Shown here one piece after another: positions 1-8,279 of a stretch of DNA of 64,000 bases. The stretch comes from Nitrospira sp. Lineage in GTDB: Bacteria > Nitrospirota > Nitrospiria > Nitrospirales > Nitrospiraceae. The translations under genes and the position numbers were made by a program. Each line of letters starts with the position of its first letter. The first letter of the stretch is position 1. The stretch is from the NCBI GenBank assembly GCA_030123605.1, contig CP126123.1:3080001-3144000 (forward strand), read 5' to 3'. The notes beneath the pieces are model-generated. The model had not been told where the DNA came from, made no database searches, and saw nothing but the letters and a program-made list of their open reading frames with translations.

Positions 1-301
1 CGTCCACATACCTGCTTCCACCCTCGCGAGCTGACCTGTTTCGACTGCTCGGTCATGTGAAGCGAGCCGTCTCAAATGCGTGAACAGCGGTTCGAGAAGA
101 CCTTCTCAGAACCTCTATTCTCTTAGCCGACTGCGTCACAGGCATTCCTTCTGGACGCCTCCATTTTTATGCCGTCTTAACGCGCGAGGGGCCCGGCTTA
201 ACACCGTTCTGATGCCCTGCTTGATACGCTTCCAGCATACGAAGATACGTTGAATTCGAAGACGGCATATCCATAGTAACTCAAAAACGAAGGAGCCATT
301 G
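1..301. other. Non-coding leader upstream of first porin
   Basis: No credible gene is visible in either strand; the short open frames here have no ribosome binding site and no recognisable protein pattern. The segment presumably carries the promoter of the porin that starts at 302. Its only notable content is two regulator-like boxes described separately at 164-212. Confidence 0.6.
164..212 (+). promoter_or_regulatory. Candidate KdpE/OmpR-type boxes upstream of porin 1
   Basis: TTTTTA (164-169) is followed 11 bp later by TCTTAA (175-180). A second stretch, TTAACACCGTTCTGA (198-212), resembles the segment TTTACACCGTTTTTA in front of kdpF (1731-1745). OmpR-family regulators such as KdpE typically bind two hexamers spaced 11 bp, about one helical turn. 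The match to the kdpF region suggests co-regulation of porin 1 with kdp, but it is degenerate and this is inference. Confidence 0.3.
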
Positions 302-1720
302 ATGCTGCTGGTTGTACTGAGCTTGCTGTTGGGAATGGCCGGACTCCTGTGGATCTTGGTGCTCGCCGTCATGCAAGCGGATCGGCAAATCGATAGGAAG
401 GACTTGCGAGAGGCGAATCAGGCCATTGTGGAGGCACCTCCTTGTGAAGCAAAGGCCACATACGCAGAAGTAGGTGCACAGGAAGGAAGGGCCGCGGTCA
501 TGACGTCGACGCTCTGGTGGATGACGAGAGCAACAGTACTCACCGTGGGGACGATGGCACCTCCGGCGCTCGGGCAAGACATCGTCGGTCCCGCAAGTGA
601 GGGGCAGTCGATGAATAGTGCACCGTCGGACTCGGTGGAACAGGAAAAGAGTCAGCCACCGCCGTGGCACTATGGCGGATTCGTCGACTTGGGCTATTCG
701 CTCGACTTCAACTTTCCGGAAAACCATGTGTTCCGCAATCGCGGGACCACGCCGCGTGTGAATGAGCTCGACATCAATATGGCGGGAGCCTATGTCAGGA
801 AAGATCCGTCCGAGCAGTCGCGCTGGGGGACGGAATTGCTGGTGCAAGGCGGAATGGATGCCAAGGATTTCGGATTCGGAGTCAATTTGCCCAAGGTGCA
901 AGGCTCCGATGCCTTGCGCCATTTCGGTCGCGCGAATGTGTCCTATCTCGCCCCGGTCGGGAACGGCGTGACCCTTCAAGCGGGACTCTTCAATAGCTTC
1001 ATTGGGTACGAGTCGCTCTACGCCAAGGACAATGTGAACTACACACGCGCTTGGATCGCCGATTATTCTCCATACCTGATGTTCGGGGCCAATGCCGTGT
1101 ATCCCTTCAACGAGCAATGGACCGGGGCGGTCTTCGTGATCAACGAGTACTTCCATCTCCAAAACTCGAACAATCTTCCGAGTTATGGCGCCCAGGTCGC
1201 CTACAAACCCAGTGGATCCTGGACGTTTAAGGAAACGATCTATTATGGACCGGATCAATCACACACTGCACTGGAGTTTTGGCGATCCTTTTCGGACTCC
1301 ATCGTGGAATGGAAGGTGACTGACGACGTGACCATTGCGGGCGACTACCAGATTGGGACGCAGAAAAATGCGACGGCTGCGGGCAACCCACGACAGTTTT
1401 ACATGGGGGCGACCATTCCGGTGCGGTGGCATATCGGCGGGCCATGGACGGTGGCGGTGAGGCCGGAGTTTTACTGGGACCGGAACGGTCTCATGACCGG
1501 CGCGGAGCAGTTGGTCAAAGCGGTTACCACGACGACTGAATACAAGGTGCCCTACAAATGGACCAACATGATCATGCGGCTGGAATATCGCTACGACGAG
1601 TCCAGGGGAGCGGGGGGAGGATTTTTCAAGGGCAACGAAATAGCACCAGGAGTCATCGGCTTGACGCCGGCTCAACACCTGCTGATCTTCGGTCTGATCT
1701 GGACGCTCGATTCACCATAG
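302..1720 (+). CDS. BBP2-type outer-membrane beta-barrel porin (paralogue 1)
   Basis: A 472-residue protein resembling the putative beta-barrel porin-2 (BBP2, OmpL-like) family, expected to be an outer-membrane channel. It aligns along its whole barrel with the protein at 14049-15305, sharing blocks such as NVSYLAPVG, GYESLYAKDN, RPEFYWDRNG, PYKWTN and the ending GLTPAQHLL...WTLDSP. The ATG at 302 has a good AAGGAG site 6 nt upstream. That start adds about 66 residues with one hydrophobic segment (residues 1-23) before a second signal-like segment beginning at ATG 500 (MTSTLWWMTRATVLTVG...PPALGQ). ATG 500 has only a weak GGAAGG further upstream. Either a membrane-anchored extension or a mis-assigned start is possible. 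It stands 165 bp before the kdp genes in the same direction. Confidence 0.8.
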   Translation: MLLVVLSLLLGMAGLLWILVLAVMQADRQIDRKDLREANQAIVEAPPCEAKATYAEVGAQEGRAAVMTSTLWWMTRATVLTVGTMAPPALGQDIVGPASEGQSMNSAPSDSVEQEKSQPPPWHYGGFVDLGYSLDFNFPENHVFRNRGTTPRVNELDINMAGAYVRKDPSEQSRWGTELLVQGGMDAKDFGFGVNLPKVQGSDALRHFGRANVSYLAPVGNGVTLQAGLFNSFIGYESLYAKDNVNYTRAWIADYSPYLMFGANAVYPFNEQWTGAVFVINEYFHLQNSNNLPSYGAQVAYKPSGSWTFKETIYYGPDQSHTALEFWRSFSDSIVEWKVTDDVTIAGDYQIGTQKNATAAGNPRQFYMGATIPVRWHIGGPWTVAVRPEFYWDRNGLMTGAEQLVKAVTTTTEYKVPYKWTNMIMRLEYRYDESRGAGGGFFKGNEIAPGVIGLTPAQHLLIFGLIWTLDSP

Positions 1721-1727
1721 GGCAGTG

Positions 1728-1745
1728 GTTTTTACACCGTTTTTA
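1728..1745 (+). promoter_or_regulatory. Candidate KdpE operator (11-bp direct repeat)
   Basis: GTTTTTA occurs at 1728-1734 and again at 1739-1745, exactly 11 bp apart, reading GTTTTTACACCGTTTTTA. The E. coli KdpE site upstream of kdpFABC is, as I recall it, TTTATA-N5-TTTACA with the same 11-bp period and a TTTACACC block; TTTTTACACC is present here. The site lies just after the porin stop codon and upstream of the small peptide and kdpF genes, and kdpE is encoded in the same cluster. Confidence 0.5.
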
Positions 1746-1885
1746 TTTTCTACGCGATACCTTGAGCATGAAGTGGCAGGGAGGAGGACATGAGCAGGAG
1801 GTGTGGGACGGTCGTCTGTACCCTGCTCATGTGTTCCGTGCGGATCGGTCCACATCAGGGTGTCCTTCCCGTAAGGAGCAGTCAC

Positions 1886-1966
1886 ATGGATCTCATCTAC
1901 TTGGCAATCGTCGCGGCGTTTTTCCTGTTGTCCGGCTTGCTCATCTCGGCGCTGGATCGGCTCTAG
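1886..1966 (+). CDS. 26-residue single-span membrane peptide upstream of kdpF
   Basis: The frame encodes MDLIYLAIVAAFFLLSGLLI then SALDRL, one hydrophobic helix with a short charged tail. The start has AAGGAG 7 nt upstream. Very similar mini-proteins starting MDLIYL are, from memory, commonly found next to kdp genes in other bacteria and are annotated as potassium-transport-associated. An in-frame upstream ATG at 1790, also preceded by GGAGGA, could give a 58-residue form. The stop codon TAG directly abuts a palindromic repeat (1967-2090). A role as an accessory Kdp subunit is inferred from location only. Confidence 0.6.
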   Translation: MDLIYLAIVAAFFLLSGLLISALDRL

Positions 1967-2090
1967 CAGGATGCGGAAAACGTCCGCCAGCGGTGTTCTC
2001 GCATCACTCAGAGGCTCACCGTACGGCACGAGTACGATTCGCCTCTTCGTTCGCTGCGGCCTTGCTGGACGGCCCTTTTGCGCATCCTGC
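1967..2090 (+). repeat. Palindromic intergenic element, copy R1
   Basis: An imperfect inverted repeat of 124 bp. The left arm starts CAGGATGCGGAAAACGTCCG and the right arm ends GCCCTTTTGCGCATCCTG; the reverse complement of the right arm (CAGGATGCGCAAAAGGGC) mirrors the left. The centre carries GTACGGCACGAGTAC, itself palindromic. It follows the stop codon TAG (1964-1966) with no gap. No transposase is present, so it is a non-autonomous REP/MITE-like element or an RNA hairpin. Related copies are at 12920, 15307, 17638 and 56256. Confidence 0.75.
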
Positions 2091-2150
2091 GGGCGATTCT
2101 GACGCGCGCCGGCCCGTGTGCGAAACACGACGTATGACGCAATAATCGAG

Positions 2151-2168
2151 TTTTTCCGCAGCCTGCTA
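2151..2168 (-). repeat. Single terminal arm of the palindromic element
   Basis: The plus strand reads TTTTTCCGCAGCCTGCTA. On the minus strand this is TAGCAGGCTGCGGAAAAA, the same start as the full elements including the TAG trinucleotide. Only the outer arm is present, 60 bp after copy R1 and 14 bp before the kdpF start. Confidence 0.55.
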
Positions 2169-2182
2169 AAAGGAGTGTGGCC

Positions 2183-2272
2183 ATGAATGCGATGTATGTG
2201 CTGGGCGCAGTGTTGTCGTTGGGGTTGTTGGGGTATCTCATGATCGCGTTGTTGAAAGCGGAGTGGTTCTGA
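2183..2272 (+). CDS. kdpF: KdpF, small stabilising subunit of K+-ATPase
   Basis: A 29-residue hydrophobic peptide (MNAMYVLGAVLSLGLLGYLM followed by IALLKAEWF), the usual size for KdpF, which sits in the inner membrane and stabilises the KdpFABC potassium pump. AAGGAG precedes the ATG by 7 nt (2169-2175). Its TGA overlaps the kdpA ATG in the arrangement CTGATGA (2270-2274), indicating translational coupling. Position directly before kdpA supports the call more than sequence, which is poorly conserved in this family. Confidence 0.8.
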   Translation: MNAMYVLGAVLSLGLLGYLMIALLKAEWF

Positions 2273-4077
2273 TGACGACGAACGGGTGGGCTCAAATCGG
2301 ACTCTTCTTTTTCGTCCTGGTGGCGCTGGTCAAACCATTGGGTTGGTACATGGCCCGTGTCCACACGGGTCAGGCCTGCGGAGTGGACCGGGTGATGGGA
2401 CCATTCGAACGCCTGATCTATCGTGTCTGCGGCGTGCGCGCAACCGAGGGCATGAATTGGAAGACCTATGCGGGGGCCATGTTGTCGTTCAATGTCATGG
2501 GGCTGGTCGCACTCTATGCATTGCAGCGGCTGCAGGGAGTTCTGCCGGTGAACCCGGCGAGTTTCGGAGCCGTGGCCCCCGATCTTGCGTTCAATACCGC
2601 CGCAAGCTTCGTCACCAATACGAACTGGCAGGCGTACGCCGGCGAGGCGACCGTAAGTTATCTCACGCAAATACTCGGCATGACGGTACAGAACTTCGTC
2701 TCTGCCGCGACGGGCATGGCTCTGTTGATCGCGTTGATTCGCGGCCTCGCGGGACGGACCGTAGAAACCATCGGCAATTTTTGGGTCGATCTGACCCGCA
2801 GCACCCTCTATATCCTGTTGCCGTTGTCGATGGTTCTCGCGGTGCTGCTTGTCTCGCAGGGAACGGTTCAGACGTTCGGGTCTTCGCACCAGACCGCTCT
2901 CCTTCAGGCCATGAGCTACGACAAACCGGTGACCGATGCCGCAGGCCAGCCGGTGTTGAACGAAGAGGGCGTCGCCAAGACCGAATCGACAACCGTGAGC
3001 GAGCAAGTATTGGCTGTAGGACCGGCTGCGTCACAAGTGGCCATCAAGCACCTGGGGACCAACGGCGGCGGATTCTTTAACGCCAATGCTGCGCATCCGT
3101 ATGAAAGTCCAACACCGCTGACCGATTTCCTGTTGATTCTGGCCGAAGCCCTGATCGCCGCGTCTCTGACCTACACGTTCGGCAAGATGGTCGGCGACAC
3201 GCGACAAGGGTGGGCCATTCTTGCTGCGATGGTGAGCGTGCTCATCGTGTTCATTCTTGGGGCCTATTGGGCCGAGTCGGCGGGAAATCCGCGCATCGCC
3301 GCGCTGAGTGTGGAGCAGACATCCGGAAGTGCACAGCCCGGCGGCAATATGGAAGGGAAGGAAGTGCGTTTCGGCGTCGCGCGGTCAGCGCTCTTTGCCA
3401 CGGTGACGACGGCAACCTCTACCGGGGCTGTCGATGCGATGCACGATTCTCTGACGCCGCTGGGTGGATTGGTACCGTTGTTCATGATGCAATTCGGTGA
3501 GGTGATTCTCGGCGGGGTCGGCTCGGGTCTCTACGGCATGTTGGTTTTCGCCATCATCGCGGTGTTCATTGCCGGCCTCATGGTCGGTCGGACTCCGGAA
3601 TACCTCGGGAAAAAGATCGAGATCTATGACATGAAGATGGCCGCGCTGCTGATCCTCATCATGCCCATCATCGTGTTGGGACTTACGGCGGTGGCGGTCA
3701 TGACCGAGTCCGGTACAACGTCCGTGTTGAATCCGGGCCCTCATGGCTTCAGCGAAATTCTGTATGCCTATACGTCCCAGGGCAACAACAACGGCAGCGC
3801 CTTCGGAGGCCTGAACGCAAACACGCCGTTCTATAACCTGACCGGTGGCCTGGCGATGCTGGTCTCCAGATTCTGGTTGGCGATTCCGACGTTGGCGCTC
3901 GCCGGCTCGCTGGCGCGTAAAAAGATTGTGCCGGCTGGTTTGGGCACGCTCCCGACTCACCGGTCGCTCTTTGTGGGGTTGTTGGTCGGGGTCGTGATCA
4001 TGGTCGGGGCCCTGACATTCGTTCCGGCTCTGGCGTTGGGGCCGGTGGTGGAACACTTGATGATGGTCGCTCGGTAA
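2272..4077 (+). CDS. kdpA: KdpA, K+-selective pore subunit of K+-ATPase (copy 1)
   Basis: A 601-residue polytopic inner-membrane protein that binds and conducts potassium in the ATP-driven KdpFABC pump, induced at low external K+. The selectivity-filter regions are intact: NTNWQ in the first quarter, GTNGGGFFN near residue 262, GGVGSG, and NNNGSAFGGLN near residue 505. The ATG at 2272 overlaps the kdpF stop; a GTG nine bases further upstream also lies in frame but would overlap kdpF more. The gene is followed 23 bp later by kdpB. A second full-length kdpA is present at 8280. Confidence 0.96.
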   Translation: MTTNGWAQIGLFFFVLVALVKPLGWYMARVHTGQACGVDRVMGPFERLIYRVCGVRATEGMNWKTYAGAMLSFNVMGLVALYALQRLQGVLPVNPASFGAVAPDLAFNTAASFVTNTNWQAYAGEATVSYLTQILGMTVQNFVSAATGMALLIALIRGLAGRTVETIGNFWVDLTRSTLYILLPLSMVLAVLLVSQGTVQTFGSSHQTALLQAMSYDKPVTDAAGQPVLNEEGVAKTESTTVSEQVLAVGPAASQVAIKHLGTNGGGFFNANAAHPYESPTPLTDFLLILAEALIAASLTYTFGKMVGDTRQGWAILAAMVSVLIVFILGAYWAESAGNPRIAALSVEQTSGSAQPGGNMEGKEVRFGVARSALFATVTTATSTGAVDAMHDSLTPLGGLVPLFMMQFGEVILGGVGSGLYGMLVFAIIAVFIAGLMVGRTPEYLGKKIEIYDMKMAALLILIMPIIVLGLTAVAVMTESGTTSVLNPGPHGFSEILYAYTSQGNNNGSAFGGLNANTPFYNLTGGLAMLVSRFWLAIPTLALAGSLARKKIVPAGLGTLPTHRSLFVGLLVGVVIMVGALTFVPALALGPVVEHLMMVAR

Positions 4078-4100
4078 TCTGAACCAGCAGAGGGATTCAT

Positions 4101-6212
4101 ATGACGACATCGACGAAAGCCAGACCGCTCTTCGACCCACCGCTTGTTCGGCAGGCGATGCTGGACGCGCTGCGAAAATTGGCCCCTCGAATTCAGATCC
4201 GCAATCCCGTCATGTTCGTCGTCTTCGTGGGGAGCCTCTTCACGTCGCTGCTGTTCCTCCAGGCGTTGTTTGGGACAGGCGAGGCGCCGACATGGTTTAT
4301 CCTGGCTATCTCGCTGTGGCTCTGGTTCACCGTGCTCTTCGCCAACTTTTCCGAAGCGATCGCCGAAGGAAGAGGCAAGGCTCAGGCCGACTCCCTTCGG
4401 AGGGCCAGGACGGAATTGACCGCCAAGCGGTTGGGAAAACCGACCGCCGGGGGAGACTGCCTGGCGGTGCCTGCCGCAATCGGTAGGCCGGGCGAAGTCT
4501 ATGCTCTCGTCCCGGCCAGTCTGCTCAAGAAAGGCGATATCGTGCTGGTCGAGGCCGGCGATTATATTCCCAGCGATGGCGATGTGATCACGGGAATTGC
4601 CTCCGTCAATGAAAGCGCGGTGACGGGCGAAAGCGCGCCGGTGATTCGGGAGAGCGGCGACCGGAGCGCGGTGACGGGCGGCACGCGGGTGCTGTCGGAT
4701 TGGCTTGTGGTGCGGATCACCGCCAGTGCCGGTGAAACCTTCCTCGACCGGATGATCGCCATGGTCGAGGGCGCCAGGCGTCAAAAGACGCCGAATGAAA
4801 TCGCGCTCAATATTTTGCTGGCGGCCCTCACGATCGTCTTTTTGCTGGCCACCGTGACCTTGCTGCCCTTTTCTCTCTATGCCGTGCATGCCACAGGACA
4901 GGGGACGCCGATTACCGTGACCGTGCTGGTGGCCCTGCTCGTCTGCCTCATCCCGACCACGATCGGCGCGCTGTTATCCGCCATCGGCATCGCGGGTATG
5001 GACCGCATGGTTCAAGCGAACGTGATTGCCATGTCGGGGAAAGCCGTCGAAGCGGCGGGCGATGTCGATGTGTTGCTCCTCGATAAAACCGGCACGATCA
5101 CATTGGGCAACCGGCAAGCCACGGCGTTCATTCCGGCGGGGGGTGTACAGGACGCATCTGTCGCCGATGCGGCGCAGCTGGCCTCCCTTGCCGATGAGAC
5201 GCCGGAAGGCCGCAGCATCGTGATTTTAGCCAAGGAGCGGTATGGCCTCAGAGGGCGTGATATCCATGCGATGGGCGCCACGTTCCTGCCGTTCACGGCG
5301 CAAACGAGAATGAGCGGTGTCGACTTCGACGGGCGACAGATCAGGAAGGGCTCGGCGGATGCCATCGAACACTATGTCAGCAACCTGGGCGGATCGTTTC
5401 CCCAGGCTGTGCGACATGCGGTCGAGTCGATCGCCATGCAAGGCGGGACTCCCCTCGTTGTGGCCGAAGGGAAGACGGTGCTCGGAGTGATTCATTTGAA
5501 AGATGTGGTGAAGGGCGGTATCAAGGAACGGTTTGCCGAGTTGCGCCGCATGGGCATCAAAACAATGATGATCACCGGGGACAACCAGAAAACGGCGGCC
5601 GCGATCGCGGCGGAGGCCGGCGTGGATGACTTTCTTGCTCAAGCTACGCCCGAGGCCAAATTGAAATTGATCCGTGATCTTCAAGCGGAAGGCCGGCTTG
5701 TGGCCATGACGGGTGACGGCACCAATGATGCGCCCGCGCTGGCGCAGGCCGATGTGGCGGTCGCCATGAATACCGGCACGCAGGCCGCAAAGGAAGCGGG
5801 CAATCTGGTCGATTTGGATTCCAATCCCACCAAACTGATCGAGATCGTCGAAATCGGCAAACAGCTCCTCATGACGCGGGGCGCGCTCACGACCTTCAGC
5901 ATCGCCAACGACATCGCCAAGTATTTCGCGATCATTCCGGCCGCGTTTGCCGGCACCTATCCGGTTCTAGGCGCCTTGAACGTGATGGGGCTGGCAACGC
6001 CGGAAAGCGCCGTCTTGTCGGCCGTGATTTTTAATGCGCTCGTCATCATCGCCTTGATCCCCCTGGCGCTTCGAGGGGTCGCGTTCAGGCCGATCGAAGC
6101 CTCCGTGCTGCTGCGTCACAATGTTCTGGTGTACGGACTGGGAGGAATCATCGCTCCCTTCATCGGCATCAAGCTGATTGACCTGATCCTGGTTGCCCTG
6201 GGATTGGTCTGA
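4101..6212 (+). CDS. kdpB: KdpB, P-type ATPase subunit of K+ pump
   Basis: A 703-residue catalytic subunit that hydrolyses ATP to drive K+ uptake through KdpA. The phosphorylation motif DKTGTIT begins at Asp328. TGES (dephosphorylation loop) lies near residue 180, and the hinge motif [20 protein letters not shown] lies at about residue 536. It is slightly longer than the roughly 680 residues usual for KdpB, with the extra length at the N terminus. AGAGGG upstream of the ATG serves as ribosome binding site. It lies between kdpA and kdpC in the standard operon order. Confidence 0.97.
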   Translation: MTTSTKARPLFDPPLVRQAMLDALRKLAPRIQIRNPVMFVVFVGSLFTSLLFLQALFGTGEAPTWFILAISLWLWFTVLFANFSEAIAEGRGKAQADSLRRARTELTAKRLGKPTAGGDCLAVPAAIGRPGEVYALVPASLLKKGDIVLVEAGDYIPSDGDVITGIASVNESAVTGESAPVIRESGDRSAVTGGTRVLSDWLVVRITASAGETFLDRMIAMVEGARRQKTPNEIALNILLAALTIVFLLATVTLLPFSLYAVHATGQGTPITVTVLVALLVCLIPTTIGALLSAIGIAGMDRMVQANVIAMSGKAVEAAGDVDVLLLDKTGTITLGNRQATAFIPAGGVQDASVADAAQLASLADETPEGRSIVILAKERYGLRGRDIHAMGATFLPFTAQTRMSGVDFDGRQIRKGSADAIEHYVSNLGGSFPQAVRHAVESIAMQGGTPLVVAEGKTVLGVIHLKDVVKGGIKERFAELRRMGIKTMMITGDNQKTAAAIAAEAGVDDFLAQATPEAKLKLIRDLQAEGRLVAMTGDGTNDAPALAQADVAVAMNTGTQAAKEAGNLVDLDSNPTKLIEIVEIGKQLLMTRGALTTFSIANDIAKYFAIIPAAFAGTYPVLGALNVMGLATPESAVLSAVIFNALVIIALIPLALRGVAFRPIEASVLLRHNVLVYGLGGIIAPFIGIKLIDLILVALGLV

Positions 6213-6222
6213 GGAGATGACT

Positions 6223-6792
6223 ATGGCCGCTCATATTCGACCTGCGCTGATGGTATGGTTCATCCTGACGATCCTGACCGGCGTGGCCTATCCGCTGGCC
6301 GTGACAGGAATCGCTCAGCTGCTGTTCCCGCATCAGGCCAACGGGAGTCTGATCTATCAAGACGGCAAGCCGATCGGCTCTACGCTGATCGGCCAACCCT
6401 TCGATGATCCCAAGTATTTCTGGGGACGCCCTTCCGCGACGGCCCCGTTTCCCTATAATGCCGCCGCCTCATCCGGTTCGAATCTCGGTCCCACCAATCC
6501 CGCGCTGATCGAGGCCGTGAGCACGCGAGTGGCCGCCTTGAAGGCGGCGGATCCCGGCAACGACGCGCCTGTTCCCGTGGACCTCGTGACCGCCTCAGGG
6601 AGCGGACTGGATCCGCATATCAGCCCCGCAGCGGCCGAGTACCAAGTGCGTCGTGTCGCTCGTGCGCGAGGGAAAGAGGAAGCCTTCGTGAGGACAGTGG
6701 TCAGTCAGCATACGGAGGGGCGTCAACTTGGGATGCTCGGAGAACGCCGGGTCAATGTGCTGGCGTTGAACCTTGCATTGGACGGCTTTTAG
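6223..6792 (+). CDS. kdpC: KdpC, accessory subunit of K+ pump
   Basis: A 189-residue protein with one N-terminal membrane helix and an outward domain; KdpC stabilises the KdpB-KdpA complex. Family blocks visible are [58 protein letters not shown] and [11 protein letters not shown]. The ATG at 6223 has GGAG 6 nt upstream; an ATG two codons earlier lies too close to that site. It closes the classical kdpFABC unit. Confidence 0.96.
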   Translation: MAAHIRPALMVWFILTILTGVAYPLAVTGIAQLLFPHQANGSLIYQDGKPIGSTLIGQPFDDPKYFWGRPSATAPFPYNAAASSGSNLGPTNPALIEAVSTRVAALKAADPGNDAPVPVDLVTASGSGLDPHISPAAAEYQVRRVARARGKEEAFVRTVVSQHTEGRQLGMLGERRVNVLALNLALDGF

Positions 6793-6866
6793 CAGTCGCA
6801 GGCAGCTCGGTGCCGGGAATCGGCGTGGCCGGGTAGAGGCCTGAGAGGTCATTCTGGAAGGACGTC

Positions 6867-7784
6867 ATGATCGAGATCGTTGGGAAGACCAACATCGACT
6901 TCATGGGCAAGCGTACCCTCGTCTTTGCCTGTTCCGGCATCCTCATCCTGTTGGGGTTGGTGGCGCTTGTTCAGATTGCTCGAGGGGTGGCGAATCTGAG
7001 CATTGATTTTTCAGGCGGAGCGTCCGTGCAGGTCAAATTCGACAAGCCAGTGGAAATCGACGCCGTTCGGCTGGCACTCGAAACCAATGGATTGCACCAG
7101 GCAGAACTGCAGGAGTTTGTCGGCACGAACAAGATCCTCGTCAGGGTGAAGACCTCCAACACGATGGAGGAACAGGTGGCCGATCGCATCGTTGCCGCCT
7201 TCAACAGGGAATTCCCGGGCAACGGATTGACGATGGAATCCAGCATGGTCATCGGTCCCATCATCGGGGCACAGCTCAGGCAGGACGCACTGATTGCGAT
7301 CCTGGTTTCGATGGCAGGAATAGTACTGTACGTTTCGGCGCGATTCGAAATGCGGTTTGGCGTCGCCGCCGCCCTGGCCATGACGCACGACGTGCTTGTC
7401 GTCTTGGGATTGTTTTGTCTGTTGGATAAAGAAATTACCTTGTTGGTGGTCACTGCGTTGCTGACGTTGGCGGGCTATTCTCTTACCGACAAAGTGGTCG
7501 TATTCGATCGGATTCGAGAGAACCTGCAAGCCCGCCGCAGGGAAAGTGCGACGATGATTATCAACGACAGCATCAATCAGGTACTGAGCCGTACCATCGT
7601 CACCAGCCTGACCGTTGTTGTGGTGCTGATTCCACTCGCAGTGACTGGAGGCGAAGTGTTGCATGACTTCTCGCTCGCCCTTCTCTGGGGCATCATCATC
7701 GGTACCTATTCCTCAATTTTTGTGGCCAGCCCGTTGCTGCTCCTGTTGCCGGGAAGAGTCAGTGCCTTGCTTACGCGGCCTTGA
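6867..7784 (+). CDS. secF: SecF-like protein without SecD partner
   Basis: A 305-residue homologue of the Sec translocon accessory subunit SecF, which uses the proton gradient to pull exported proteins into the periplasm. Visible are an N-terminal helix, the periplasmic block SIDFSGGASVQVKF, GPIIGAQLRQDA, and the membrane motif TDKVVVFDRIREN, followed by three more helices. The canonical motif has a small or polar residue where this protein has Lys (usually D-T-x-V-V-F-D-R). AAGGAC lies 5 nt before the start. No secD is adjacent, and the gene sits 74 bp after kdpC inside the potassium locus, so it is probably a paralogue of the main secDF pair. Confidence 0.88.
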   Translation: MIEIVGKTNIDFMGKRTLVFACSGILILLGLVALVQIARGVANLSIDFSGGASVQVKFDKPVEIDAVRLALETNGLHQAELQEFVGTNKILVRVKTSNTMEEQVADRIVAAFNREFPGNGLTMESSMVIGPIIGAQLRQDALIAILVSMAGIVLYVSARFEMRFGVAAALAMTHDVLVVLGLFCLLDKEITLLVVTALLTLAGYSLTDKVVVFDRIRENLQARRRESATMIINDSINQVLSRTIVTSLTVVVVLIPLAVTGGEVLHDFSLALLWGIIIGTYSSIFVASPLLLLLPGRVSALLTRP

Positions 7785-7813
7785 CTGAACGGATGGGCTC
7801 GAAGGAGGTCCTC

Positions 7814-8254
7814 GTGAAACGCAACGGTTTGCATCAGGCCGGACCGCAGCTCTATTACAAGTCATTGGCCAGGCGTTGGACATTTCTGCAAGTCTTGGGT
7901 GCGGTATTCGTGCTGTTGGCTTGCACAGTGGATTGGGCGCCTCCGGACGATCCTGCGCTTCCCCACCCTCGCCCCCTGCTCCTGATGATTGGCCTACTTG
8001 TCGTTGTGACCGGTCGAGCCATGAGGGGAGTCGCAAGTTCAACATTGTCCGGACAACCGGCCGGTGCAGACTGTGACGACTCCACAGGATCGCATGACCA
8101 TGCAAGCCGCCGTGTATGGATGAGGTGGGCGAGAGATGGTGGTGTCGCGCACTCAACTGAATGCCACCGAACGCCCATACGGGAGGGAGTGCATCTTTTC
8201 CGGCAGGATCTCAGGCATTGCGGCCCCGGGGTTTATCTAATGGTTTCAGGTTGA
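7814..8254 (+). CDS. Small two-helix membrane protein, unknown
   Basis: A 146-residue protein with two hydrophobic segments, roughly residues 22-40 (TFLQVLGAVFVLLACTVDW) and 57-71 (LLLMIGLLVVVTGRA), then a hydrophilic Cys/His-containing tail. The GTG start is chosen because AAGGAGG lies 5 nt upstream; a TTG at 7781 overlapping the secF stop is also in frame. I do not recognise a family. Its place between secF and the second kdpA suggests co-transcription with them. The C-terminal 60 residues look less convincing than the membrane part. Confidence 0.5.
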   Translation: MKRNGLHQAGPQLYYKSLARRWTFLQVLGAVFVLLACTVDWAPPDDPALPHPRPLLLMIGLLVVVTGRAMRGVASSTLSGQPAGADCDDSTGSHDHASRRVWMRWARDGGVAHSTECHRTPIREGVHLFRQDLRHCGPGVYLMVSG

Positions 8255-8279
8255 AAGAGGGAGGACGCTCTCACCACAT

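Noticed and set aside
281-1258. 325-codon minus-strand frame opposite porin 1
   Set aside because: Porin 1 has a full-length paralogue at 14049; the antisense frame is not repeated there in a meaningful form.
1558-2145. Plus-strand frame spanning the porin end and the kdpF leader
   Set aside because: It runs through the palindromic repeat and overlaps the convincing 26-residue peptide in another frame.
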